Source: Stenotrophomonas sp. Ste86 (GTDB lineage: Bacteria; Pseudomonadota; Gammaproteobacteria; Xanthomonadales; Xanthomonadaceae). From it: 64,000 nt of DNA. The notes below the pieces were generated by a model, which saw nothing but the letters and a program-made list of their open reading frames with translations, was not told where the DNA came from and did no database searches. The stretch is from the NCBI RefSeq assembly GCF_024519465.1, contig NZ_JALJRW010000004.1:124001-188000 (forward strand), read 5' to 3'. Numbering within the stretch: the first letter of the stretch is position 1; the number at the start of each line of letters is the position of its first letter. The position numbers and the translations under genes are program-made. Positions 18,265 through 27,531 of the stretch are shown one piece after another.

Positions 18265-20133
18265 TCAACGTCCGCGCAGGAACCAGCGGTCCATGTCCGC
18301 CAGTGAAAAACGTGCCCAGGTCGGTCGGCCGTGATTGCATTGACCCGAGCGTTCGGTGTTTTCCATGTCGCGCAGCAGCGCGTTCATTTCCGGCACGGTC
18401 AGGCGCCGGTTGGCGCGCACCGCGCCATGGCAGGCCATGGTCGACAGCAGCTCGTCGCGGGCACTGGCGATGCGTCGGCTCTGCCCGTGTTCGCGCAGGT
18501 CGGTGAGCACGTCGCGCAGCAGGCCTTCCGGCTCGGCGTTGGCCAGCAACGCCGGAATGCTGCGCACATGCAGCGATCCGGGACCGGAGCGGGTGATTTC
18601 AAAGCCCAGCGCAACCAGGGTGTCGGTCTCGCGCTCGGCGGTATCGGCATCGCGCTCGCCCACCGCCAGCGTGATCGGCACCAGCAGCGGCTGCGCGTGC
18701 AGGCCCATGCCATCGTGCGCGGTCTTCAGGCGCTCGTAGCCGATCCGCTCATGCGCGGCATGCATGTCCACCACGATCAGGCCTTCGGCATTTTCAGCAA
18801 GGATGTAGATGCCGTGCAGCTGCGCCACCGCATACCCCAGGGGCGGCACGCCACTGTCGGCGGCGGTCATCGGCAGGCCGCCTTCGCTCGGCATCGGCGG
18901 CAGCCCAGCGGACACGCCGGCACCGGCGGGCGTCGCATACAGCGCGGCATACGCCGTGGGGGCATCGGCGACCTGCAGGCCCAGCGGCGATTGCTGCGGA
19001 CGCCATTGCGCGGACATGCCACCGCCGCCACCGCCACCGCCCAGCGCGCACCCGCCGCCCGGTTGCGCATACCCGCCGGCGATCGCGGCGGCAGCTACGC
19101 CCGCGTGCCCCTCGGCACCGGCGCCCGCCTGGGTCATGCCGGCACGGGTCTCGGCCAACGCTTCCTTCAAGGTGCGGTAGACGAAATCGTGGATCAGGCG
19201 GGCGTCGCGGAAGCGCACCTCGTGCTTGGCCGGGTGCACGTTGACATCGACCCGGGTCGGGTCCAGTTCCAGGAACAGCACGTACGCCGGTTGGCGACCA
19301 TGGAACAGCACATCGCCGTACGCCATTTTCACCGCGTGGGCGACGCTGCGGTCGCGTACCGAACGGCCATTGACGTAGAGGTACTGCTGGTCGGTGCTGG
19401 CGCGCGAATAATGCGGCTGCGCGATCCAGCCATGCAGGCGCAGGCCGGCACCGCTGTGGTCCACGCGCAGCGCCTGCGCGGCGAAATCCTCGCCCAGTGT
19501 TTCGCCCAGGCGCGCATCCGAATACAGGTCGCCGGGCTTGTAACGGCGCGACGGCTTGCCGTTGTGCGATACGCGCAGTTCCACGTCCGGGCGCGCCAAC
19601 GCCAACGACCGCAGCCACTCTTCGATGTGGCCCAGTTCGGTGCGCTCGGCACGCAGGAACTTGCGCCGCGCCGGCACGTTGTAGAACAGTTCGCGCACTT
19701 CCACCGTGGTGCCCGGGGCATGCGCACGCGGCATCACATCGCCGAGCTTGCCGCCCTCGATCTGCAGCGATGAACCATGCGCGTCGGCGGCGCGACGGGA
19801 AGACAAGGTGAACCGGCTGACCGAGGCGATGGACGGCAGCGCTTCGCCACGAAAGCCGAGCGTGGCCACCGACTCCAGATCATCGAGGCTGGCGATCTTG
19901 CTGGTGGCGTGGCGCGAGACCGCCAGCGGCAGTTCTTCCGGCGCGATGCCACCGCCATCGTCACGGATGCGGATCAGCCGCACGCCGCCCTCTTCCAGGT
20001 CGATATCGACCCGGGTGGCACCGGCGTCCAGCGCGTTCTCGACCAGTTCCTTCACTACCGATGCCGGGCGCTCGACCACTTCGCCGGCCGCGATCTGGTT
20101 GATCAGGATCTCGGGCAACTGGCGGATGCTCAT
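18265..20133 (-). CDS. mutL: DNA mismatch repair protein MutL
   Basis: 622 aa. The N-terminal GHKL ATPase has motifs [19 protein letters not shown] and [14 protein letters not shown]; a linker spans about residues 340-430; the C-terminal dimerisation domain follows. Unlike E. coli MutL, the C-terminal domain keeps a metal-site signature: [19 protein letters not shown] and CNHGRPT, suggesting endonuclease activity. The linker contains eight consecutive glycines from alternating GGC/GGT codons (19018-19041). The order nnr-tsaE-amiC-mutL is the classic gamma-proteobacterial cluster. Confidence 0.96.
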   Translation of the reverse strand: MSIRQLPEILINQIAAGEVVERPASVVKELVENALDAGATRVDIDLEEGGVRLIRIRDDGGGIAPEELPLAVSRHATSKIASLDDLESVATLGFRGEALPSIASVSRFTLSSRRAADAHGSSLQIEGGKLGDVMPRAHAPGTTVEVRELFYNVPARRKFLRAERTELGHIEEWLRSLALARPDVELRVSHNGKPSRRYKPGDLYSDARLGETLGEDFAAQALRVDHSGAGLRLHGWIAQPHYSRASTDQQYLYVNGRSVRDRSVAHAVKMAYGDVLFHGRQPAYVLFLELDPTRVDVNVHPAKHEVRFRDARLIHDFVYRTLKEALAETRAGMTQAGAGAEGHAGVAAAAIAGGYAQPGGGCALGGGGGGGGMSAQWRPQQSPLGLQVADAPTAYAALYATPAGAGVSAGLPPMPSEGGLPMTAADSGVPPLGYAVAQLHGIYILAENAEGLIVVDMHAAHERIGYERLKTAHDGMGLHAQPLLVPITLAVGERDADTAERETDTLVALGFEITRSGPGSLHVRSIPALLANAEPEGLLRDVLTDLREHGQSRRIASARDELLSTMACHGAVRANRRLTVPEMNALLRDMENTERSGQCNHGRPTWARFSLADMDRWFLRGR

Positions 20134-20235
20134 GCGCGTCCCCGGATAGCAAAGGCGGAGGCGATGGGAATTCGGGGGCAGGACTTCATCGGTAGATGAT
20201 AGCGTAGCGCCGGGCTATGCCTGGCTGCGACGCGG

Positions 20236-20368
20236 TGGGGCCGATCGTTGGTCGGCTGCGTTTGGCGATGCCGATGTCTCCGGTGCCGTAGAGCCGACCG
20301 TTGGTCGGCTGCCTTTGGCGATGCCGATGGCCAGAATCAACAGCCAGCCGACCAACGGTCGGCTCTAC
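20236..20368. repeat. Three GTAG/REP palindromes between mutL and amiC
   Basis: Units at about 20236-20258 (GTAG decayed to GTGG), 20288-20311 (forward) and 20345-20368 (reverse). The first two are each followed by a copy of TTTGGCGATGCCGATG, so a repeat plus flank of about 50 bp was duplicated in tandem. The cluster lies immediately after the amiC stop on the minus strand. Confidence 0.88.
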
Positions 20369-20375
20369 AGGCGGA

Positions 20376-21947
20376 TTACTTGCTGCCACCTGCAAACGTA
20401 CTGGCCGCTTCGATCTCGGCTTCGGCACGGGCGGCATACAGCGTGCCCGGCGGCGGCTGGCGGCTGAAGAAGGTATGCACGCCATCGAGCACGGCACCGG
20501 CAATCTGGCGCTGGTAGGCCGGGTCGATCAGGCGGCGCTCTTCGTCCGGGTTGGAGATGAAGGCGGTTTCGACCAGCATCGCCGGCATGTCCGAGGTGCG
20601 CAGCACCGCGAAATTGGCGCGTTCGATATTGGGCTTGTGGTTCTTGCCGATCCGCTTGAGCCCACCCAGCACGTGGCCGGCCGCGTCTTCGGAGGCCTTC
20701 ATGTACCCGCTCTGGGCCAGGTCCAGCAGCACGTTGGCCAGGGTGCCTTCGGTCTGCTGCAGGCGCACGCCGCCGACCAGATCGGCGGCGTTTTCCTTGT
20801 CGGCCAGCCAGCGCGCACGCTGCGAGGACGCGCCCTTGGTGGAGAGCACGTAGACCGACGAACCGGTGGCCGCGCGGTTTTCAGCAGCGTCTGCGTGGAT
20901 CGAGATGAAGATGTCGGCCTTGGCCGCCCGCGCCTTCTGTGCGCGCATCGGCAACGGAATGAACACGTCGGTATCGCGGGTCAGGTAGGCCTTCAGGCCC
21001 GGCGTGGCGTTGACCTGCCGGGCCAGCTCGCGGGCCACCGCCAGGGTGATGTCCTTCTCGCGCTTGCCGGTCGGGCCGACAGCGCCCGGATCCTGGCCGC
21101 CATGGCCGGGATCGATCGCCACCACCAGCGGCCGCATGCCCGCGCGCATCTTGATCCGCGAGGCGTCGCTGGGCATCGAAGGACGCGGCGGCTCGGCCGG
21201 CGTCACCGCGACCGGCGCAGGCGCGGTCACCACCGAAGCCGTGGCCTGGCCGGACAGGATCGCCGCCGGAGAAGCCGAATTGCTGGCCGCGTTGGCGTTG
21301 CCGGCGGCAGCCACGTTCACTGCCGTCGCCGTGGGTGCGGCGGCGGGCGTGGGAACCGGCGTGGCCGCCGTCGCGCTGGCCTGCTGGCGCACCGAGGCGG
21401 TCAGCAATGCGGTGGCACGCGCGGCATCGCTGCGCGCCTGCGCGGCTTCGGCGGCGGTCGGGGCCTGGGGTGCGCTGGGCACCACCGCGGTCGGCGGCGG
21501 CGCGCTGGCCGTCGCCGGTACGGCAGAAGGTGCATGGGCGACACTGGCCGGGGCATCGCCGGGCCATTCGATCACCAGCCGCGATTCATCGCCCTGCTTG
21601 ACCATCTGCGGACGGAACGGCGCCACCGATTCGGCGAGGTCGAACACCACGCGGAAGGTGCCGGGCACCGGCTGGCCGGTACGAACGGCAGTGACCACGC
21701 CCTTGGGCGCAGGCAGCTTGAGGTTGCGGATCGCGCTGGAGTCCGGGAAATCCACCACCAGGCGGTTGGGACCGGCCAGCGACAGGGTCTTGTAACCACC
21801 ACTGCCGGTCAACGCGATTTCCGCGCGGGTGCCGGTGGCGCCGGTCTCCAGACCCACCTGGCGGACCTCGCCAGCCCACGCCAAGGCGCTCGCCAGACAG
21901 AGTCCGACGGCGGCACAGATGGCGGTGAGTGGTTTCCCCATTGGCAT
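20376..21947 (-). CDS. amiC: N-acetylmuramoyl-L-alanine amidase (AmiC/AmiB type)
   Basis: 523 aa. Signal peptide to about residue 25; AMIN domain at about 28-135 (septal or peptidoglycan targeting); an Ala/Pro/Thr-rich linker at about 140-285; Amidase_3 domain at about 295-500. Zinc and catalytic residues are seen in VAIDPGHGGQDPGA, SIHADA and the glutamate of LVETAFISN. It cleaves the stem peptide from septal murein during cell separation. The long low-complexity linker exceeds that of E. coli homologues. Probably the same transcript as tsaE and nnr. Confidence 0.95.
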   Translation of the reverse strand: MPMGKPLTAICAAVGLCLASALAWAGEVRQVGLETGATGTRAEIALTGSGGYKTLSLAGPNRLVVDFPDSSAIRNLKLPAPKGVVTAVRTGQPVPGTFRVVFDLAESVAPFRPQMVKQGDESRLVIEWPGDAPASVAHAPSAVPATASAPPPTAVVPSAPQAPTAAEAAQARSDAARATALLTASVRQQASATAATPVPTPAAAPTATAVNVAAAGNANAASNSASPAAILSGQATASVVTAPAPVAVTPAEPPRPSMPSDASRIKMRAGMRPLVVAIDPGHGGQDPGAVGPTGKREKDITLAVARELARQVNATPGLKAYLTRDTDVFIPLPMRAQKARAAKADIFISIHADAAENRAATGSSVYVLSTKGASSQRARWLADKENAADLVGGVRLQQTEGTLANVLLDLAQSGYMKASEDAAGHVLGGLKRIGKNHKPNIERANFAVLRTSDMPAMLVETAFISNPDEERRLIDPAYQRQIAGAVLDGVHTFFSRQPPPGTLYAARAEAEIEAASTFAGGSK

Positions 21948-22029
21948 GGGTCAGGATTCAATCACCGCGCTGAACGAAATGCAACTCCTTTTCCCTTAAT
22001 AATCCGTAACCTGCCGGTGTTTCCTACTG

Positions 22030-22512
22030 TCAGCCGACAGAAACAGCCTGCAAGTCGCCCCCTTGAGGCAGCCGGGCAAGCCATCCACGACCCGCGTCGC
22101 TGGTCGCAGTGAGACGGGCGCGTCGCCCCTGCCCTTCGATTTCCAGGGCAATCATCAGGTCCATGGGTGGCAGCGCGCCGGCGCCGCGCTCGGGCCATTC
22201 GACCAGCCACAGCGAGGCGCTGCCCTCGTCCAGGCCCAGGAAATCCAGCTCTTCGGCCTGGCCGATGCGGTACAGATCCAAGTGCCAGGCCTCGTGCCCA
22301 TCGTCCAGCGGATAGCGCTCGACCAGGGTGTAGGTGGGACTGCGGATCGCGCCCTGCACGCCCAGCGCACGCAGCAGTGCGCGCGCCAACGTCGATTTGC
22401 CGGCGCCAAGGTCGCCCTGCAGTTGCACCACCGCCTGGGGCGGACGCGTGGCGGCCAGCCACTGCCCGAGCAGGTCGGTGTCGTCGGTCTGGGCGAGGAA
22501 AAACGTGATCAT
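22030..22512 (-). CDS. tsaE: tRNA t6A biosynthesis ATPase TsaE
   Basis: 160 aa. P-loop protein of the t6A37 threonylcarbamoyl complex. Walker A is GDLGAGKST near residues 34-42, SPTYTLVERY follows, then HLDLYR and the VEWPERG motif. The ATG overlaps the nnr stop (ATGA), so translation is coupled. Confidence 0.95.
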   Translation of the reverse strand: MITFFLAQTDDTDLLGQWLAATRPPQAVVQLQGDLGAGKSTLARALLRALGVQGAIRSPTYTLVERYPLDDGHEAWHLDLYRIGQAEELDFLGLDEGSASLWLVEWPERGAGALPPMDLMIALEIEGQGRRARLTATSDAGRGWLARLPQGGDLQAVSVG

Positions 22513-23996
22513 GCGGTGGAAGGTTCCGGATTGACCAGGCGGCGCAGCGGCACCAGCAGGTCGGTGGGGAGCAGGCCACGCTGGCCTTCGCGGGCGGCGG
22601 CATCGCCGGCCAGCCCATGCAGCAGTGCACCGCTGCTGGCGGCATCGAACGCGTCCAGGCCCTGTGCGCGCAGCGCGGCAATGATGCCGGTCAACAGGTC
22701 GCCCATGCCGCCGACGGCCATGCCCGGGTTACCCGCGGCGATGACCCGGGGCCGTTGGCCGGGGGCGGCAACCACGCTGCCGGCGCCCTTCAACACCACC
22801 ACCGCATGGAAGCGCTCGGCCAGTGACTGGGCGCTGCCATAGCGGTCGGCCTGGATCTGCGCGGTGCTGCAGCCGAGCAGGCGTGCGGCCTCGCCCGGAT
22901 GCGGGGTCAAAATCGCGTCGTGCAGCGGCTGGGGGGTGCCGGCCAGCAGGTTCAGCGCGTCGGCGTCGATAACCAGCGGCTTGCCGCTGCCCAGCACCTG
23001 CCGCCAGAGCTCGTGCGCCCAGTCGTCCTGGCCCAGCCCGGGCCCGATCGCGACCACCTTGGCGCGCGGCAGCAGCGCCTGCAGGTCCTGCGCGTCCTCG
23101 ACGGCATGCACCATCGCTTCGGGCAGCCGCGCCAGCAACGGCGCGACATGCACCGACTGCGTCGCCACGCTGACCAGTCCGGCGCCGGTGCGCAGCGCGG
23201 CTTCGCTGGCCAGCATCACCGCCCCGCCGCTACCGCGATTGCCGCCCACGCACAGCACATGGCCGGATTCGCCCTTGTGGGTGTTGGCGCGCCGCGCCGG
23301 CAGTTGCGCGGCAAGCCGCGGCGGCTGCCACGAGCACGCCGCAGGCAGCACACCCGCATCGGCCGCCTCGGGCAACTGCAGCGGCGCGAGCCGGCGCCCG
23401 CCGATGTGTTCAAGTGCATCGCCGGTATACAGCCCGCGATGGCGCACGATGAATTGCAGGGTCACGCTGGCCCGCACGGCAGCCCCGGCGACCGCGCCGC
23501 TGTCGGCGTCCACCCCGCTGGGTACATCCAACGACAGCACCGGTACGCCGGCGGCGTTGATCGCCTCGATCAGCGCCTGCGCCGGCCCGCTCGGCGCACG
23601 GTTCAGGCCCAGCCCGTACAGCGCGTCCACCAGCACGTCGGCGTCCGGCAGCGCATCGGTGAAGACCTCCACCTGCCCGCCAGCGGCCAGCCAGGCCTGC
23701 AGCGCATCCTGAGCCAGCGGCGTGGCGGCGGCATCGGTGGCCAGCCGCAGCACCTGCACCCGGCGTCCGGACTGGCGTGCCAGCCGGGCCAGCACATAGC
23801 CATCGCCGCCGTTGTTGCCGGCGCCGACCACCACACAGATGCGCTGGGCCTGCGGCCAACGCTCCAGCAGGCAGTGCCAGGCGGCCTGCCCGGCCTGCGC
23901 CATCAACGACGCACCGCCATCGCCCAGCGCCGCGCTGGCCTGGGCATCGATCCGGCGTGCGGCGGCTACATCGAACAGTTCATCAAGCTGGGGCAT
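22509..23996 (-). CDS. nnr: Bifunctional NAD(P)H-hydrate epimerase / ADP-dependent dehydratase
   Basis: 495 aa. The N-terminal YjeF_N epimerase domain (about 1-215) shows VGAGNNGGDGYVLARL and LDVPSGVDADSG; the C-terminal ribokinase-like dehydratase (about 230-490) shows GNRGSGGAVMLA, LTPHPGEAARLLG and GMAVGGMGDLLTG. It repairs hydrated NAD(P)H. The start is 23 bp from the divergent queG start, so the two promoters overlap the opposing genes. Confidence 0.95.
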   Translation of the reverse strand: MPQLDELFDVAAARRIDAQASAALGDGGASLMAQAGQAAWHCLLERWPQAQRICVVVGAGNNGGDGYVLARLARQSGRRVQVLRLATDAAATPLAQDALQAWLAAGGQVEVFTDALPDADVLVDALYGLGLNRAPSGPAQALIEAINAAGVPVLSLDVPSGVDADSGAVAGAAVRASVTLQFIVRHRGLYTGDALEHIGGRRLAPLQLPEAADAGVLPAACSWQPPRLAAQLPARRANTHKGESGHVLCVGGNRGSGGAVMLASEAALRTGAGLVSVATQSVHVAPLLARLPEAMVHAVEDAQDLQALLPRAKVVAIGPGLGQDDWAHELWRQVLGSGKPLVIDADALNLLAGTPQPLHDAILTPHPGEAARLLGCSTAQIQADRYGSAQSLAERFHAVVVLKGAGSVVAAPGQRPRVIAAGNPGMAVGGMGDLLTGIIAALRAQGLDAFDAASSGALLHGLAGDAAAREGQRGLLPTDLLVPLRRLVNPEPSTA

Positions 23997-24019
23997 GCCG
24001 GGATTCTATACTTGTCGCC

Positions 24020-25108
24020 ATGTCCGCTGTTCCGTTGCCCGCCCCCATCGACCTGGCCCGCGCCACCCAGCGCGTGCGGGAGATCGCGCGCGTGCACGGC
24101 TTCCAGCGCTGCGGCGTGTCCGGCATCGACCTGGGCGAGGACGAAGCGCACCTGGCCGACTGGCTGGGCAAAGGCCTGTACGGCACGATGGACTGGATGG
24201 CCCGGCACGGCACGATGCGCGCGCGCCCGGCCGAACTGCTGCCCGGCACCGTGCGGGTGATTTCCGTCGGCATGGACTACGGCCACAAGGACGATGCGCA
24301 GGCGTGGAACACGCTGCACGACGCCGACCGCGCCTATGTGGCCCGCTATGCACTGGGCCGCGATTACCACAAGCTGATGCGCAACCGCCTGCAGAAGTTC
24401 GCCGACGCGATCGCCGCGGAGATCGGCGCATTCGGCTACCGCGTGTTCGTCGATTCGGCGCCGGTGCTGGAACGCGCCCTCGCCCGCAATGCCGGGCTGG
24501 GCTGGATCGGCAAGCACACCTGCCTGATCGACAAACAGGGCGGCTCGTGGTTCTTCCTCGGCGAGATCTACATCGACCTGCCGCTGCCGGTGGATGCACC
24601 GGCCAGTGCGCACTGCGGCAGCTGCACGCGCTGCATCGATGTGTGCCCGACCCAGGCGATCATCGCCCCGCAGCGGCTGGATGCACGGCGCTGCATCTCC
24701 TACCTCACCATCGAACACGACGGCGCCATCCCCGAAGACATGCGCCCGCTGATGGGCAACCGCATCTATGGCTGCGACGACTGCCAGCTGGTCTGCCCCT
24801 GGAACAAGTTCGCGCGGCGCACCGACGAACCGGATTTCCGCGCGCGCAACGATCTGGACACCGCCTCGCTGGCGCAGCTGTTCGCGTGGGAGGAAGACGA
24901 GTTCCTGCGCCGCACCGAGGGCAGCCCGATCCGGCGCAGCGGCCACGAGCGCTGGCTGCGCAACATCGCCGTGGCGCTGGGCAATGCCCCCACCCATGCC
25001 GACACGCTGGCCGCCCTGCACGCACGCGGCGAACATGCCTCGCCGATCGTGCGCGAACATGTGCAATGGGCGCTGCAGCAGCACGCCGCGCGCGACCCGG
25101 CGCCATGA
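24020..25108 (+). CDS. queG: Epoxyqueuosine reductase
   Basis: 362 aa from ATG 24020; the longer frame upstream is antisense to nnr. Cobalamin-dependent final step of queuosine synthesis. The two [4Fe-4S] clusters are marked by CGSCTRCIDVCP and CDDCQLVCPW. Conserved GMDYGHK, YHKLMRNRL and GWIGKHTCLI segments are intact. C-terminal HEAT-like helices are present. It is divergent from nnr as in E. coli (yjeS/yjeF). Confidence 0.95.
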   Translation: MSAVPLPAPIDLARATQRVREIARVHGFQRCGVSGIDLGEDEAHLADWLGKGLYGTMDWMARHGTMRARPAELLPGTVRVISVGMDYGHKDDAQAWNTLHDADRAYVARYALGRDYHKLMRNRLQKFADAIAAEIGAFGYRVFVDSAPVLERALARNAGLGWIGKHTCLIDKQGGSWFFLGEIYIDLPLPVDAPASAHCGSCTRCIDVCPTQAIIAPQRLDARRCISYLTIEHDGAIPEDMRPLMGNRIYGCDDCQLVCPWNKFARRTDEPDFRARNDLDTASLAQLFAWEEDEFLRRTEGSPIRRSGHERWLRNIAVALGNAPTHADTLAALHARGEHASPIVREHVQWALQQHAARDPAP

Positions 25109-25153
25109 AGCTTGTGCGACCATGGGTGCCCGTTCGTAGCGTTTGACCCGTCC

Positions 25154-26494
25154 ATGGACCGCAACACGCAGATCCTTACGCCCAGCCAGCTCAACATCCT
25201 GGCCCGCGACCTGCTGGAAGGCGCGTTCCCGCTGATCTGGGTCGAAGCCGAACTTGGCAGCGTCACCCGGCCCGCCTCCGGGCACATGTATTTCACCCTG
25301 AAGGACGCGCGCGCGCAGATCCGCGCGGCGCTGTTCAAGCCCAAGAGCCAGTGGCTGAAGTTCATCCCGCGCGATGGCATGCGCGTGCTCGCGCGCGGCC
25401 GGCTGACCCTGTACGAAGCCCGTGGGGAGTACCAGCTGGTACTGGACCACATGGAAGAAGCCGGCGAAGGTGCGCTGCGCCGCGCCTATGAACAGCTCAA
25501 GGCGCGCCTGGAGGCCGAAGGCCTGTTCGCCGCCGAGCGCAAGCGCCCGATGCCTGCGCACGTGCGGCGCCTGGCGGTGATCACCTCGCCCACCGGCGCG
25601 GCCGTACGCGACGTGCTCAGCGTGTTGCAACGTCGCTTCCCGCTGCTCGAAGTGGACCTGCTGCCCAGCCTGGTGCAGGGCGACAGCGCCGCGGCACAGA
25701 TCACCGCGCTGCTGCGCGCGGCCGATGCCAGCGGCCGCTACGACGTGATCCTGCTGACCCGCGGTGGCGGCTCGCTGGAAGACCTGTGGGCGTTCAACGA
25801 TGAACACCTGACCCGCGCCATTGCCGCCAGCCAGACCCCGGTGGTGTCGGCGGTGGGTCACGAAACCGACTTCAGCCTGGCCGATTTTGCCGCAGACCTG
25901 CGCGCGCCCACCCCGTCGGTGGCCGCCGAGCTGCTGGTGCCCGATCAGCGCGACCTGCACCTGCACGTGCGCCGGCTGGCCGCGCGGATGGTGCAGCTGC
26001 AGCGCCACGGGCTGGGCCAGGCAATGCAGCGTGCCGACCGCGCCCTGCTGCGCTTGAACGCGCAGGGACCCCAAGCGCGCCTCCAGCTGATGCAGCGCCG
26101 TCATCAGGACCTTGCCCGGCGCCTGGCCGGGGTCTGGCGGCAGCAGCACGAGCGCCGCCAGGCACAGCTGCGGCATGCCGCCGTGGTGTTGCGCAATGGC
26201 CACCCACAGCGCCGTCTGGACGCCCTGCGCGAGCGTCTGCAGCGGCTGCAGCCGCGCGCCGATGCGGCCATCGGCCGCCAGCTGCAGCGCGACCAGCTGC
26301 GCCTGCGCGCACTGGCCCGTTCAATGGAAGCGGTCAGCCCGCTGGCCACGGTTGCGCGCGGTTACAGCATCCTCACCCGCGAAGACGACGGCAGCCTGGT
26401 GCGCTCCCCCCTGCAGGTCAGCCCCGGCGACGCGCTCAAGGCCCGCGTGCAGGACGGGGTGATCGAGGTCGTGGTGAAGGAACCGGCGCGCTGA
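25154..26494 (+). CDS. xseA: Exodeoxyribonuclease VII large subunit
   Basis: 446 aa from ATG 25154. The OB-fold N-terminal domain ([25 protein letters not shown]) precedes the catalytic core: [28 protein letters not shown] and [15 protein letters not shown]; then a long helical, coiled-coil C-terminus. It degrades single-stranded DNA together with XseB, which is not in the window. It follows queG by 45 bp on the same strand. Confidence 0.95.
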   Translation: MDRNTQILTPSQLNILARDLLEGAFPLIWVEAELGSVTRPASGHMYFTLKDARAQIRAALFKPKSQWLKFIPRDGMRVLARGRLTLYEARGEYQLVLDHMEEAGEGALRRAYEQLKARLEAEGLFAAERKRPMPAHVRRLAVITSPTGAAVRDVLSVLQRRFPLLEVDLLPSLVQGDSAAAQITALLRAADASGRYDVILLTRGGGSLEDLWAFNDEHLTRAIAASQTPVVSAVGHETDFSLADFAADLRAPTPSVAAELLVPDQRDLHLHVRRLAARMVQLQRHGLGQAMQRADRALLRLNAQGPQARLQLMQRRHQDLARRLAGVWRQQHERRQAQLRHAAVVLRNGHPQRRLDALRERLQRLQPRADAAIGRQLQRDQLRLRALARSMEAVSPLATVARGYSILTREDDGSLVRSPLQVSPGDALKARVQDGVIEVVVKEPAR

Positions 26495-26525
26495 GGCGCC
26501 AGCGTGGCGGGCAGCCTGCGCTGGT

Positions 26526-27428
26526 TTACTGGTGCGCGCTCTCGCAGTACTTCTGCCGGTACTCCATCGCCTTGGGCATCAGCGCCTGCAGGTTCTGGAT
26601 GCGCGTGCCCGGGTTGGGATGGGTGGACGAAAACTCCGGCGGCGCCTGTCCGCCGCTGCTCTGGCCCATCCGCTCCCACAACGGCACCGCTTCGCGCGGG
26701 TCGTAGCAGGCCGCAGCGGCCAGCATCAGGCCCACTTCATCGGCCTGGGTTTCATGGCTGCGCGCGTACGGCAGCAGATACCCGTAGCCCATCGCCGACA
26801 TCATCATCTGTTGCTGCTGCGGGTCCATGCCACTGGCCGCGCCGGCCATCTGCCCGATCTGGGTGAGCTTCTGCTGGGCCATGCGCTGCGCGCCGTGGCG
26901 CAGCAGGGCATGGGCGATCTCATGGCCCATCACCACCGCCATCGCATCTTCGGTGCGGGCCACTGGAATCAGTCCGGTGTACACCGCCATCTTGCCACCC
27001 GGCAGGCAGAACGCATTGGCCTGTTCGGAGGGAATCACGTTGACCTCCCACTCGAAATCGCGCGCGAAATGCGCCGGCTTCAACCCGTGCTCTTCGGCGA
27101 GCGCAGTTTCCACCACGTCCACCTTGGCGATCAGGCGCTTGGCGATCGACTGGATCTCGCGCGATTGCGGCGCATTCGGATCCAGCGGCCGCTCCTGCGC
27201 CAGGATCTCCTGGTAGGCCTGCAGGCCGAGCGCCTTTTCCTGGGTGGCATCGAGCGAACTGTCGATCAGCACGCGCTCACCGGTATACGGATCCACCGCG
27301 CGGTTGGAGAACCAATAGAACGCCGCATAGCCGGCGAAGGCCAGCAGCACCCACCAGCGGATGTTGCCGAACAGCCCCGGGCGGCGGGCCCGACCCTGCT
27401 GTTGACCACCGAACGGATCGTTGCGCAT
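26526..27428 (-). CDS. M48-family metalloprotease, membrane-anchored
   Basis: 300 aa. ATG 27428 was chosen because it opens a short basic segment followed by a single transmembrane helix (RWWVLLAFAGYAAFYWF). The M48 catalytic site is VVMGHEIAHALLRHG, with a third-ligand segment HETQADEVGL. A Gln/Met-rich stretch at about residues 195-210 is unusual. It resembles the periplasmic LoiP/YcaL group. The family acts on misfolded envelope proteins. It converges with xseA, with a 31-bp gap. Confidence 0.88.
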   Translation of the reverse strand: MRNDPFGGQQQGRARRPGLFGNIRWWVLLAFAGYAAFYWFSNRAVDPYTGERVLIDSSLDATQEKALGLQAYQEILAQERPLDPNAPQSREIQSIAKRLIAKVDVVETALAEEHGLKPAHFARDFEWEVNVIPSEQANAFCLPGGKMAVYTGLIPVARTEDAMAVVMGHEIAHALLRHGAQRMAQQKLTQIGQMAGAASGMDPQQQQMMMSAMGYGYLLPYARSHETQADEVGLMLAAAACYDPREAVPLWERMGQSSGGQAPPEFSSTHPNPGTRIQNLQALMPKAMEYRQKYCESAHQ

Positions 27429-27531
27429 GTTGCAGATTCCCTGGCTGGATCGGCACACCCTGGCCGACACGGCGCCATCTTAGTGGCTGCGCGGGGATTT
27501 GACGTGAGTGCCGGGACACGCCCGGCATGGC

